DNA of 64,000 nucleotides from Streptomyces catenulae (GTDB lineage Bacteria > Actinomycetota > Actinomycetes > Streptomycetales > Streptomycetaceae), in contig NZ_JODY01000019.1 of assembly GCF_000718015.1 (NCBI RefSeq), positions 1 to 64,000 of the forward strand, written 5' to 3'. A program made the position numbers and the translations under genes. Below are positions 18,313 through 26,855 of the stretch, one piece after another (position 1 is the stretch's first letter; every line of letters begins with the position of its first letter). Below the pieces are notes generated by a model that worked only from the letters and a program-made list of their open reading frames with translations, had not been told where the DNA came from and ran no database searches.

Positions 18313-19440
18313 CTACTTCTCCCGCTTGTAGAAGGGCAGCGCCACGACCTCGTACGGCTCGTGGCTGCCACGGATGTCGACCTTGACGCCCTCGGTGCCC
18401 GGGGCGGCGTGCGCGGCGTCGACGTACGCCATCGCCACCGGCCTGCCCAGCGTCGGCGACGGCGCGCCGGAGGTCACCTCACCGATCACGGTGCCCGCGG
18501 CGTCGACCACCGTGTAGCCCGCGCGCGGCACCCGGCGGCCCTCGGCGATCAGACCGACGAGCTTGCGCGGCGGCCGCTCCTCGGCGCGGGCGGCGGCCGC
18601 CTCCAGCGCGGCGCGGCCGACGAAGGCGCCGCCGTTGGAGGTCTTCTCGAACTTCACGACCCGGCCCAGACCCGCGTCGAACGGCGTGGTCGCCGTCGTC
18701 AGCTCGTGGCCGTAGAGCGGCATGCCCGCCTCCAGGCGCAGCGTGTCGCGGCAGGACAGACCGCACGGCACCAGACCCACGCCCTCGCCCGCCGCCAGCA
18801 GCGCCGCCCAGAGCGCGGGCGCGTCGTCCGGCCGGACGAACAGCTCGAAGCCGTCCTCGCCGGTGTATCCCGTACGGGCGATGAGCGCGTCGACCCCGGC
18901 GACCGTGCCGGGCAGTCCGGCGTAGTACTTCAGCCCGTCCAGGTCGGCGTCGGTGACGGACTTGAGGATGCCGGGGGACTCCGGGCCCTGCACGGCCAGC
19001 AGCGCGTAGGCGTCGCGGTCGTCGCGGATCGCGGCGTCGAAGCCACCGGCCCGGGCGGTCAGCGCGTCCAGGACGGTCTGCGCGTTGGAGGCGTTGGCGA
19101 CGACCATGTACTCCGTCTCGCCCAGGCGGTAGACGATCAGGTCGTCGAGGATGCCGCCGTCCTCCTGGCAGATCATGGTGTAGCGGGCGCGGCCCGGCTT
19201 CACGGAGCCGATGTTGCCGACCAGCGCGTGGTCGAGGAGGTCGGCCGCCTGCGGGCCGGTGACGGTGATCTCGCCCATGTGGGAGAGGTCGAAGAGACCG
19301 GCGCGGGTGCGGACGGCGACGTGCTCGTCGCGCTCGCTGGCGTAGCGCAGCGGCATGTCCCAGCCCGCGAAGTCGGTCATGGTCGCGCCCAGCGCGCGGT
19401 GGACGGCGTCGAGCGCGGTGCGGCGGGGGGCATCGGTCAT
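18313..19440 (-). CDS. gcvT: Glycine cleavage system T protein (aminomethyltransferase)
   Basis: This 375-residue enzyme transfers the methylene group from H-protein-bound aminomethyl-lipoate to tetrahydrofolate and releases ammonia. Family segments FDLSHMGEI, YTMICQEDGGILDDL and ARTGYTGEDGFEL are all present and the length is typical. The ATG at 19440 follows GGGAGCCCACC. It is the first gene after a tandem glycine riboswitch whose end lies about 40 bases upstream. A much longer in-frame reading (to 20217) runs through the riboswitch and is not protein. Confidence 0.97.
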   Translation of the reverse strand: MTDAPRRTALDAVHRALGATMTDFAGWDMPLRYASERDEHVAVRTRAGLFDLSHMGEITVTGPQAADLLDHALVGNIGSVKPGRARYTMICQEDGGILDDLIVYRLGETEYMVVANASNAQTVLDALTARAGGFDAAIRDDRDAYALLAVQGPESPGILKSVTDADLDGLKYYAGLPGTVAGVDALIARTGYTGEDGFELFVRPDDAPALWAALLAAGEGVGLVPCGLSCRDTLRLEAGMPLYGHELTTATTPFDAGLGRVVKFEKTSNGGAFVGRAALEAAAARAEERPPRKLVGLIAEGRRVPRAGYTVVDAAGTVIGEVTSGAPSPTLGRPVAMAYVDAAHAAPGTEGVKVDIRGSHEPYEVVALPFYKREK

Positions 19441-19480
19441 GGTGGGCTCCCGGACAGGATGAGAGGACATGTCTCCCCAT

Positions 19481-19672
19481 CTGTCATCGGAACCTGAGAG
19501 GTTCACCGGAATCCCGCGAACGGGCCGGTTTGCACCTTGGGTGGAACCGCCTCCCGGACCGGGCCGCGGCTCGCTTTTCAGATCTGCCTCGCCCGCGCGG
19601 TATAGGGGCCTGAGAGATTCAAGGGAGGACTTGCTCCTTCGGCGCCCCGGCGCACGGCCGGGGACTCTCCCG
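19481..19672 (-). ncRNA. Tandem glycine riboswitch controlling gcvT
   Basis: On the minus strand the leader shows two consecutive glycine aptamers. Aptamer 1 (about 19672-19589) starts GGAGAGTCC and has GCCGAAGGAGCAAGTCCTCC and then AATCTCTCAGGC. Aptamer 2 (about 19585-19482) has CTGAAAAGCGA, CCAAGGTGCAAACC and AACCTCTCAGGTTCC. These are the hallmark cores of the class. It lies directly upstream of gcvT, the known location in Streptomyces, where glycine turns expression on. The expression platform between aptamer 2 and the gcvT start is short and shows no obvious terminator, so translational control or a purine-poor Streptomyces-type terminator is possible. Confidence 0.95.
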
Positions 19673-19945
19673 CGCGGATTCAAGCGGCCGGTATGCAGTT
19701 GACCGTGCACGGCGGAACACCGAAGTGCACGTGGCGCCGACATCATTGCACGGGAACGCCGCACGTAGGAGCCCCGGTCCGGAACCCGCCCGGCCGACCG
19801 GACGGAGCACCTCCGTACGACCCCTGCCGCACCGGGCCCCGGCACCGGAACACCCCACGCCTTGAAGCGCATTACCTTTCCTTGACACTGTGCGGGGAGG
19901 GGACGGGGCGCCGCCCGGACCCGCCGAGGGGGAGGGGCGATCACG

Positions 19946-20752
19946 GTGCAGAGCGAAGCCATGCGCACGGCCATGCCGGGGACCGGGGGCACCGCGCCCC
20001 CCGGCCTCGTACCCGCGCCCCGCACACCCCGGGAACCGCGCGGGACGCGGCCACGGCGCCCGGACGGCCCACCGGCCCCGGCCCGCGCCGCCGCCCCGGA
20101 CCGCTCCGCCGTCACCGATCTGCGCTCCCGCCCCGCCGCCGCGCTCCCGGCCGAACTCCGGTTCCCGGCGGGCGCGGTCGTCGTCGTCTCCGGGCTGCCC
20201 GGCAGCGGCAAGAGCACCCTGATGCACCGCGCCGTCCCGGCGGCCGACGACGGCGGGGCGCCCGTCCACCGCGTCGACTCCCAGGACGTGCGCGAACGCT
20301 GGGAGCGCGGCCGGTTGCGCCGGGTGCCGTACGTCCTCTACCGGCCACTCGTCCGGGTGGCGCACTACCTCGGGCTGCGCCGGGTGCTGCGTTCGGGACG
20401 GGGCGCGGTGGTGCACGACTGCGGGACGCAGCGCTGGGTACGCCGCTGGATCGCCCGCGCCGCGCGCCGCGGCGGACGCCGTCCGCATCTGCTGCTGCTC
20501 GACGTCCCGCCGCAGGTGGCCCGGTGCGGCCAGCGCTCGCGCGGGCGCGGGGTGTCCGGCTACGCCTTCGCCCGGCACCGCGCGGCCGCCCGGCGGCTGA
20601 TCGGGGACGCGGCGGCGGGCCGCCCGCCCCGGGGTTTCGCCTCCGCCGTGCTGCTGGACCGGGCCGCGGTGGACCGGCTGCGCGCGCTCCGTTTCGGCGG
20701 TGGCGGTCCCGCGGCCCGGGCGGCGGACGCGGCGCCGCCGTCACTCGTCTAG
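19946..20752 (+). CDS. P-loop NTPase, AAA/zeta-toxin-like kinase fold
   Basis: This 268-residue protein has a Pro/Arg/Ala-rich N-terminal 75 residues, then a single P-loop domain with Walker A GLPGSGKST (about 86-94), a DSQDVRERW segment, and a basic region GQRSRGRGVSGYAF that may be the lid. This pattern matches AAA_33-type small kinases of nucleic-acid or small-molecule substrates. The substrate is unknown. The N-terminal extension looks disordered; a later ATG (19961) is possible. It ends just before a large hairpin and is followed by two SseB genes. Confidence 0.75.
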   Translation: MQSEAMRTAMPGTGGTAPPGLVPAPRTPREPRGTRPRRPDGPPAPARAAAPDRSAVTDLRSRPAAALPAELRFPAGAVVVVSGLPGSGKSTLMHRAVPAADDGGAPVHRVDSQDVRERWERGRLRRVPYVLYRPLVRVAHYLGLRRVLRSGRGAVVHDCGTQRWVRRWIARAARRGGRRPHLLLLDVPPQVARCGQRSRGRGVSGYAFARHRAAARRLIGDAAAGRPPRGFASAVLLDRAAVDRLRALRFGGGGPAARAADAAPPSLV

Positions 20753-20817
20753 GGTCGGTCGTCACACCCCCGTGCCCGCCCTCCGGGCGACGGCGGGGGT
20801 GTGACGACAGGCCCTAG
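20749..20817. terminator. Long hairpin between the P-loop gene and SseB 1
   Basis: CTAGGG and CCCTAG arms enclose a perfect 15-base stem (GTCGTCACACCCCCG with its complement, 20758-20772 and 20794-20808). The 5' arm overlaps the P-loop gene stop. The 3' CCCTAGGCT arm contains TAGGCT, a possible -10 for the next gene. Confidence 0.75.
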
Positions 20818-20854
20818 GCTCGTCGGCCGGAGTGCGCGGTACGGAAGCGGATGG

Positions 20855-21667
20855 ATGGACATGAACTTTCCCGAGCAGGGGATCGAGCAGGGAATACCGC
20901 GGCTGGCGTGGCCCGCCAACGAACTGGAGGAGGTCCTCTCGGCCTCGGTCGGCCACCCCGGTGCGGGCGCCCGGATCGTGGAGGTGCTGGGCCGCAGCCG
21001 CCTGTGGGTGCCGCTGCCCAACGGCGGCGGCCCGGACGCCGCGGGCCCCGGCGGCCGGGGTCTTGACCTGCCCACCGTCGTGATCGACGACGTGGCGTAC
21101 GTCCCGGTGTTCAGCTCCGAGGAGGAGTTCCTGCGGACCGTCGGCGCGCACATGTCCTTCGCCGTCGCCCCGGCGCAGGAGTTCGCGCGCGGGCTGCCGC
21201 CGCTGCTCGGTATCGCCGTCAACCCCGGCGGCACGGTCGGCACCACGCTGCCCGCGCCCGCGGTGGCCGAACTGTGCCGGGAGACCGGGACCGGGGCGCC
21301 CGCGCCCGTCGGCGGCCGGGTGCGGCTCTTCGAGCCGGACTGGCAGGAGGAGCCGGTGGACTTCCTCGCGGCCGCCGGGCTGGAGTTCTCCGCCGTCGGA
21401 ATTGTCCGAACTGCCCGACGTGCCCTGGCCAGTGTGGAGGGCGACACGCCCGCACTCTTCGTCGGAGTCGAGATCGACGCCACCCTCGCCGACCCCTACG
21501 ACGACACCACCCGCGAGGCGGCCGTCGCGGCCCTGGGGCGCGCGCTCGGCACGGTACCGGTGGCCTGGCCCGTCCAGTTGGTGCTGCTGGACGTCGCCCA
21601 GGGCGACCCGGTCGCCGACTGGATGGGCGCGCGCGTACGGCCCTTCTACTCCCGCGACCACTCGTAA
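20855..21667 (+). CDS. SseB-family protein, copy 1 (enhanced serine sensitivity)
   Basis: This 270-residue protein has the two-part SseB architecture: an N-terminal domain (about 1-125, with VPLPNGGG and VPVFSSEEEF) and a C-terminal domain (about 155-270, with GVEIDATLADPYDD and VQLVLLDVAQGDPVADWM). The name comes from E. coli SseB, whose overexpression raises serine sensitivity; biochemistry is unknown. The start uses the second of several ATGs, after a GGAAG site. It is followed 58 bases later by a paralogue. Proximity to glycine/serine genes is suggestive only. Confidence 0.82.
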   Translation: MDMNFPEQGIEQGIPRLAWPANELEEVLSASVGHPGAGARIVEVLGRSRLWVPLPNGGGPDAAGPGGRGLDLPTVVIDDVAYVPVFSSEEEFLRTVGAHMSFAVAPAQEFARGLPPLLGIAVNPGGTVGTTLPAPAVAELCRETGTGAPAPVGGRVRLFEPDWQEEPVDFLAAAGLEFSAVGIVRTARRALASVEGDTPALFVGVEIDATLADPYDDTTREAAVAALGRALGTVPVAWPVQLVLLDVAQGDPVADWMGARVRPFYSRDHS

Positions 21668-21725
21668 GCTGGACGGACGACGGGCGGACGTACCCCACGC
21701 GGCCGCCGGAGAAGGGACGGACCAC

Positions 21726-22511
21726 GTGAGCGCGGGTGCGCATCAGGGAGCGGCGGCAGGCCGGGTCGAGCAGATGCTGGGGCAGGTCACGCCCGGTCGC
21801 TACGACGCCTACGAAGCGCTGCTGCACGCGCTCGCCGCCGGTCAGGTCTGGATGCTGCTCTGGCACGGCCGCGCCGGGATGCCCGACGCGCAGTACGGGA
21901 ACATGGAGGTCGACGGCCTGGGCTACGCGCCCTGCGTCACCTCCGCCCCCGAACTGGCCGCCTCCGGCTGGAACCGTGACCACGAGTTGGTCACCGGTGT
22001 CGAGATCGCCTCCGCCCTCTTCCCCGACCGCTGGGGCCTCTGGCTGAATCCGCACGCCCCCGGTGGCGGCGTCGGCATCCCCTGGCTGGATCTGCGCCGG
22101 ATCGCCGGGGGCCTCGACCGGCTGCCCGCCGGACCGCTGCGGATCACCGAACCGGTCATCGACCTCCCGCAGTTCTACGCCCTGCTCGCACAGAACGCCC
22201 ACCGCACGCCCGCCGTACGGTCGTTGCGCCGCGCCTGGGTGCAGCCCGCCCTCGGCGCCCCGTACCTCGCCCTCGGTCTGGACCTCTACGACGCGGGCCA
22301 ACAGGGCGTGGAGGCCGCCCGGTTGATGGCCCAGCAGGCCATGGGCGCGGTCCCCGACGGGCTGCCCGTCTCGACCGTCGCGATGCACGACGAGTACGAC
22401 CCGGTCGCCATGTGGATGCGGGCCTGCGCCCGCCCCTTCTTCGACCGCGAGGGCTACGGCGTCCCGGCGCAGCCGCCCGCCCCCGGGTACGGCTACCCGC
22501 GCCCCTACTGA
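21726..22511 (+). CDS. SseB-family protein, copy 2
   Basis: This 261-residue paralogue of the preceding gene has the N-terminal domain (about 15-125, with YEALLHALAAGQVWMLLW and EIASALFPDRW) and a C-terminal domain (about 140-240, with GAPYLALGLDLYD and DEYDPVAMWMRACARPFF). The tail is Pro/Gly/Tyr-rich. The GTG start follows GAGAAGGGACGG. Streptomyces commonly carry these two as a pair. They may form a heteromer. No catalytic residues can be proposed. Confidence 0.8.
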   Translation: MSAGAHQGAAAGRVEQMLGQVTPGRYDAYEALLHALAAGQVWMLLWHGRAGMPDAQYGNMEVDGLGYAPCVTSAPELAASGWNRDHELVTGVEIASALFPDRWGLWLNPHAPGGGVGIPWLDLRRIAGGLDRLPAGPLRITEPVIDLPQFYALLAQNAHRTPAVRSLRRAWVQPALGAPYLALGLDLYDAGQQGVEAARLMAQQAMGAVPDGLPVSTVAMHDEYDPVAMWMRACARPFFDREGYGVPAQPPAPGYGYPRPY

Positions 22512-22921
22512 CCCGGACGGCGTGCCCTCCGGGCCGCCCCCGGGTGCTCCGTCGTCCTGGACACGGCGCCGCAAATCACCCTGTTCGCCCGCGAGTTGAC
22601 GGGCGTTTTCCCGCCACCGAATTCTCCGCTCAGACGCCCGTTGCGTCCGGATAGCGGAGGCTTGTGGACCAGATCACAGTTGCGCATCCATTCACCTTGG
22701 GGGCTGGTGAGTGATCGCGAATCGGATGAAGACTCCGGCAGCAGGGCATCGGCCCTGTGTACGAACACCATCCGGACACCTGCCAGGTGAACGCGCAGCG
22801 TTTCGTGTTGCGAACGTTCCGTGGCAACCCGTACCAGGCGTGCGGCGGCGATGGGGACCAGGCCGCGAGTGCGGCGGGGTGTGAGGCCGGCCACCGTCGG
22901 CCGAGAGGGGTCAAAAGCACT
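22512..22921 (+). other. Promoter region of the peptide importer operon
   Basis: This 410-base gap has AT-richer patches, an inverted repeat GTTGC/GGCAAC spanning about 22808-22828, and several purine-rich stretches. No ORF has coding bias. The operon promoter must lie here, but I cannot assign -35/-10 boxes with confidence. Confidence 0.4.
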
Positions 22922-23923
22922 GTGACCGCACCGATCGAGACAACCGGCGCGGCTGCCCAGACGCAGCCGGAAGCGGTGCTGAAGGGCGTGGAGGGCAAGC
23001 GGATCGAAGGCCGTTCGCTCGGCCGTATCGCACTGCTGCGCTTCCGGCGCGACAAGGTCGCGGTGGCCGGTGCCATCGTTGTCATCCTGCTGATCGCCGT
23101 CGCCGCGCTCTCCCGCCCGCTCCAGGCGCTGCTCGGTCTCGACCCGGACAGCCCCAACCAGTCGCTGATCGACCCCAACACCACGCTCCCCAAGGGCGAT
23201 CTGGGCGGGATGAGCGGTGCCCATCCGCTGGGCGTGGACCCGAAGTTCGGCCGCGATCTGCTCGCCCGGGTGCTGGAGGGCTCCTGGGTCTCGCTGATCG
23301 TCGCCTTCGGCGCCACCCTGCTGTCCGTGGCGATCGGCACGGTCATGGGTGTGATCGCCGGTTTCTACCGCGGTCGGGTCGACGCGGTGATCAGCCGGCT
23401 GATGGATGTCTTCCTGGCGTTCCCGCTGTTGCTGTTCGCCATCGCGATTTCCGCCTCGCTCCAGGGAGGCGCTTTCGGCCTCACCGGACTGCCGCTCCAC
23501 CTCTCCGTACTGATCTTCGTCATCGGCTTCTTCAACTGGCCGTACATGGGCCGGATCGTGCGGGCACAGACTCTGTCGCTGCGGGAGCGGGAGTTCGTCG
23601 ACGCGGCGCGCGGTATGGGCGCGCGCGGTCCGTTCATCCTCTTCCGCGAACTGCTGCCCAACCTCGTCGGCCCGATCGTCGTCTACTCGACGCTGCTGAT
23701 CCCCTCCAACATCCTCTTCGAGGCGGCGCTGAGCTTCCTGGGCGTCGGCATCCAGCCGCCCCAGGCGTCCTGGGGCGGCATGCTCAACCAGGCGGTCAAG
23801 TACTACGAGGTCGACCCGCAGTACATGCTCGTCCCCGGTCTCGCCATCTTCGTCACCGTGCTCGCGTTCAACCTGCTCGGTGACGGTCTGCGGGACGCAC
23901 TGGACCCCCGCGGCGGCCGCTGA
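22922..23923 (+). CDS. Peptide ABC importer permease (OppC/DppC type)
   Basis: This 333-residue inner-membrane permease has a cytoplasmic N-terminal arm, a first helix (AVAGAIVVILLIAVAALS), a periplasmic-side domain, and five further helices in the BPD_transp_1 domain. The EAA coupling motif reads EFVDAARGMGARGPFILFRELLPN. The GTG start follows GAGAGGGGTC. It is the first gene of a five-gene importer operon, ahead of the binding protein; permease-first order is less usual than binding-protein-first. Confidence 0.93.
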   Translation: MTAPIETTGAAAQTQPEAVLKGVEGKRIEGRSLGRIALLRFRRDKVAVAGAIVVILLIAVAALSRPLQALLGLDPDSPNQSLIDPNTTLPKGDLGGMSGAHPLGVDPKFGRDLLARVLEGSWVSLIVAFGATLLSVAIGTVMGVIAGFYRGRVDAVISRLMDVFLAFPLLLFAIAISASLQGGAFGLTGLPLHLSVLIFVIGFFNWPYMGRIVRAQTLSLREREFVDAARGMGARGPFILFRELLPNLVGPIVVYSTLLIPSNILFEAALSFLGVGIQPPQASWGGMLNQAVKYYEVDPQYMLVPGLAIFVTVLAFNLLGDGLRDALDPRGGR

Positions 23924-24019
23924 GCCGGCCCCCCGCCCGCCGCACCGCGTCCGGTCGTTCCGAAGTTTTCCGAAGTCATCTCTCGAAGTGTTCGACGATT
24001 GAAGGGGAGCGCCACCAAC

Positions 24020-25768
24020 ATGCGAAGGTCAGTTCCGGTCGCGGCGATAGCGGCCATCACCAGCGCGGGCCTGCTGGCAGGCTGCACGGGGGGCGCCGGA
24101 TCCACCGCCTCCGGCAAGGCGAACGCCGCCACCGAGGGCATCGTCAACGCCTCGGACGCGAAGGGTGGCACGGTCACCTACGCGATGAGCGACGCCCCGG
24201 AGTCCTTCGACCCCGGCAACACCTACTACGCGTTCGTGTACAACTTCAGCCGCCTCTACGCGCGTTCCCTGACGACCTTCAAGCCGGCTCCCGGCCCCAA
24301 GGGCAACGAGATCGTCCCGGACCTCGCCGAGTCGATGGGCAAGTCCTCCGACGGCGGCAAGACCTGGACGTACAAGCTCCGCAAGGGGGTGAAGTTCGAC
24401 GACGGCACCGCCGTCACCTCGCAGGACGTCAAGTACGCCGTCGAGCGCTCCAACTTCGCCCGCGACACGCTCTCCCTGGGGCCGAACTACTTCCAGCAGT
24501 TCCTCAAGGACAACGACGGCGACGGCTACAAGGGTCCGTACAAGGACAAGAGCAAGGCCGGTCTGAAGTCCATCGAGACGCCGGACGACCACACCATCGT
24601 CTTCCATCTGAAGAAGGCGTTCGCGGAGTTCGACCAGCTGGTCAGCGCCCCGCAGACGGCGCCGGTCCCGCAGGCCAAGGACAAGGGCGCCGACTACACC
24701 AGATCCGTGGTCTCCACCGGCTCGTACAAGTTCCAGGACTACCAGGAGGGCAAGCAGCTCACCCTCGTCCGCAACCCGTACTGGTCGGCCAAGACGGACC
24801 CGCTGCGCAAGCAGCTGCCGGAGAAGATCGTCCTGAAGCTGAAGGTGGCGCAGTCCACCATCGACAAGGACCTCCTCGCCGGGAACACCATGGTCGACAT
24901 GGCGGGCAAGGGCGTCGACGCGCAGACCCAGGCGCAGTTGCTGACCGACTCCAAGGAGAAGGGCAACACCGACAACGCCCTCGGCCAGCGGCTCAACTAC
25001 CTGGCGATCAACACCAAGGTGAAGCCGTTCGACAAGCTCGAATGCCGCCAGGCGATCGAGTACGCCGTCGACAAGAAGGCCGTCCAGACCTCCCTCGGCG
25101 GCCCGATCCGCGGCGACATCGCCTCCACCGTCCTGCCGACGGACATCCCCGGCTACCAGAAGTTCGACCAGTACCCGCAGAAGTACTCGGGCGACAACCT
25201 CGACCTCGGCGACGCCAAGAAGAAGTGGGCCGACTGCGGTGCCGGGAACGTCTCCACCACCATCCTCGCCCGCAGTGACCGGCAGGAGGAGGTGGACGCG
25301 GCGACCTCCGTCATCTCCTCGCTGAAGAAGATCGGCGTCAACGCCAAGATCCAGCAGTACCCGAGCAGCAAGTACTTCTCGGACTACGCGGGCGTGCCGT
25401 CCTTCAACAAGAAGAACGACGTCGGTCTGATGATGATGCAGTGGGGCGCCGACTTCCCGACCGGCTACGGCTACCTCCAGCAGATCCTCAACGGCAAGGC
25501 GATCTCCCAGTCCGGCAACACCAACCTCTCGGAGACGGACGACCCGGAGATCAACAAGCTCCTCGACTCCGCCGTCGCCGACCCGGACAAGGCCGGGCGC
25601 GAGAAGGCGTACGCCGAGATCGACAAGAAGGCGATGAGCCAGGCCCTGATGGTCCCGCTCACCTACTTCAAGGTCCTGAACTACCGCTCCCCGAAGGCCA
25701 CGAACATGGTGGCCACCTCGGCCTACAGCGGGCAGTACGACTACCTCAACATCGGCGTCAAGAAGTAA
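24020..25768 (+). CDS. Peptide-binding lipoprotein of the ABC importer (SBP family 5)
   Basis: This 582-residue lipoprotein has a signal peptide MRRSVPVAAIAAITSAG and lipobox LLAGC with lipidated Cys22. An extended SBP_bac_5 domain of DppA/OppA type follows. It captures oligopeptides or dipeptides outside the cell and delivers them to the two permeases. The ATG at 24020 is preferred over an upstream TTG because AAGGGGAG, the ribosome-binding site, lies between them. The mature protein is Lys/Asp-rich, as usual for secreted Streptomyces binding proteins. Exact peptide preference cannot be inferred. Confidence 0.95.
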   Translation: MRRSVPVAAIAAITSAGLLAGCTGGAGSTASGKANAATEGIVNASDAKGGTVTYAMSDAPESFDPGNTYYAFVYNFSRLYARSLTTFKPAPGPKGNEIVPDLAESMGKSSDGGKTWTYKLRKGVKFDDGTAVTSQDVKYAVERSNFARDTLSLGPNYFQQFLKDNDGDGYKGPYKDKSKAGLKSIETPDDHTIVFHLKKAFAEFDQLVSAPQTAPVPQAKDKGADYTRSVVSTGSYKFQDYQEGKQLTLVRNPYWSAKTDPLRKQLPEKIVLKLKVAQSTIDKDLLAGNTMVDMAGKGVDAQTQAQLLTDSKEKGNTDNALGQRLNYLAINTKVKPFDKLECRQAIEYAVDKKAVQTSLGGPIRGDIASTVLPTDIPGYQKFDQYPQKYSGDNLDLGDAKKKWADCGAGNVSTTILARSDRQEEVDAATSVISSLKKIGVNAKIQQYPSSKYFSDYAGVPSFNKKNDVGLMMMQWGADFPTGYGYLQQILNGKAISQSGNTNLSETDDPEINKLLDSAVADPDKAGREKAYAEIDKKAMSQALMVPLTYFKVLNYRSPKATNMVATSAYSGQYDYLNIGVKK

Positions 25769-25844
25769 GTCCCGGAAGGCAGGTGAAGGCATTGGTGCCC
25801 GCGGCCGGCCCCCTCGGCCCCGCGGGCACCGACGCCGCATCCCC

Positions 25845-26855
25845 GTGTTCTCGTACCTCATCCGCAGGGTGATCAGCGCGGTGATCCTGCTGCTGATCGT
25901 CAGCGCGGTCACCTTCGGCATCTTCTTCCTGTTGCCGAAGATCGCCGGGCAGACCACCGACCAGCTCGCGCAGCAGTACATCGGCAAGTCGCCGACGCCC
26001 GCCGACATCGCGGCGGTGAAGAGGAACCTCGGCCTGGACAAGCCCGTGTACGAACAGTACTGGGAGTTCCTCAAGGGCATCTTCACCGGCGTCGACTACA
26101 AGTTCGGCCCCGAGGCGGCGCGGTGCCACGTCCCGTGCTTCGGCTACTCCTTCAAGACCCATATCGAGGTCTGGCCGGAGATCCGGTCCCGCCTGCCGGT
26201 CACCCTGTCGCTCGCCGTCGGCGCGGCCGTCGTCTGGCTCGTCTCCGGCATCACCACCGGCGTCATCTCCGCGCTCCGCCCCGGCTCGCTCTTCGACCGG
26301 CTGTCGATGGGCGTCGCCCTGGCCGGGGTGTCGCTGCCGATGTTCTTCACCGGAGCCATCGCGCTGGCGCTCTTCACCTACCAGTGGCCGATCTTCGAAC
26401 GCAGCGATTACGTCCCGCTCTTCGACAACCCGTTCCTGTGGGCCAGAACGCTGGTCCTGCCCTGGGTGACGCTGGCGTTCCTCTACTCGGCGCTCTACGC
26501 CCGGCTGACCAGGGCGGGCATGCTGGAGACGCTGAGCGAGGACTACATCCGCACCGCGCGCGCCAAGGGTCTGGGGGAGCGCACCGTCGTCGTCCGGCAC
26601 GGGCTGCGCGCCGCGCTGACCCCGCTCATCACCGTGTTCGGCATGGACCTGGGGCTGCTGCTGGGCGGTGCGCTCATCACCGAACAGGTCTTCTCGCTCC
26701 AGGGCGTGGGCGCCTTCGCCGTCCAGGCGATCACCGCCAACGACCTGCCCAACATCCTCGGCGTCACCCTGCTCGCCGCGTTCTTCATCGTCCTGTGCAA
26801 CCTGGTGGTGGACGTCCTGTACGCCGCCGTCGACCCGCGCGTGAGGCTCTCGTGA
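25845..26855 (+). CDS. Peptide ABC importer permease (OppB/DppB type)
   Basis: This 336-residue permease starts with the typical OppB helix MFSYLIRRVISAVILLLIVS and ends VRLS. The EAA motif is DYIRTARAKGLGERTVVVRHGLR. It has six predicted membrane helices and a family-like large external loop after helix 1. A Cys pair (CHVPC) in that loop could form an extracellular disulfide. Its stop overlaps the GTG of the next ATPase gene as GTGA. Confidence 0.94.
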   Translation: MFSYLIRRVISAVILLLIVSAVTFGIFFLLPKIAGQTTDQLAQQYIGKSPTPADIAAVKRNLGLDKPVYEQYWEFLKGIFTGVDYKFGPEAARCHVPCFGYSFKTHIEVWPEIRSRLPVTLSLAVGAAVVWLVSGITTGVISALRPGSLFDRLSMGVALAGVSLPMFFTGAIALALFTYQWPIFERSDYVPLFDNPFLWARTLVLPWVTLAFLYSALYARLTRAGMLETLSEDYIRTARAKGLGERTVVVRHGLRAALTPLITVFGMDLGLLLGGALITEQVFSLQGVGAFAVQAITANDLPNILGVTLLAAFFIVLCNLVVDVLYAAVDPRVRLS

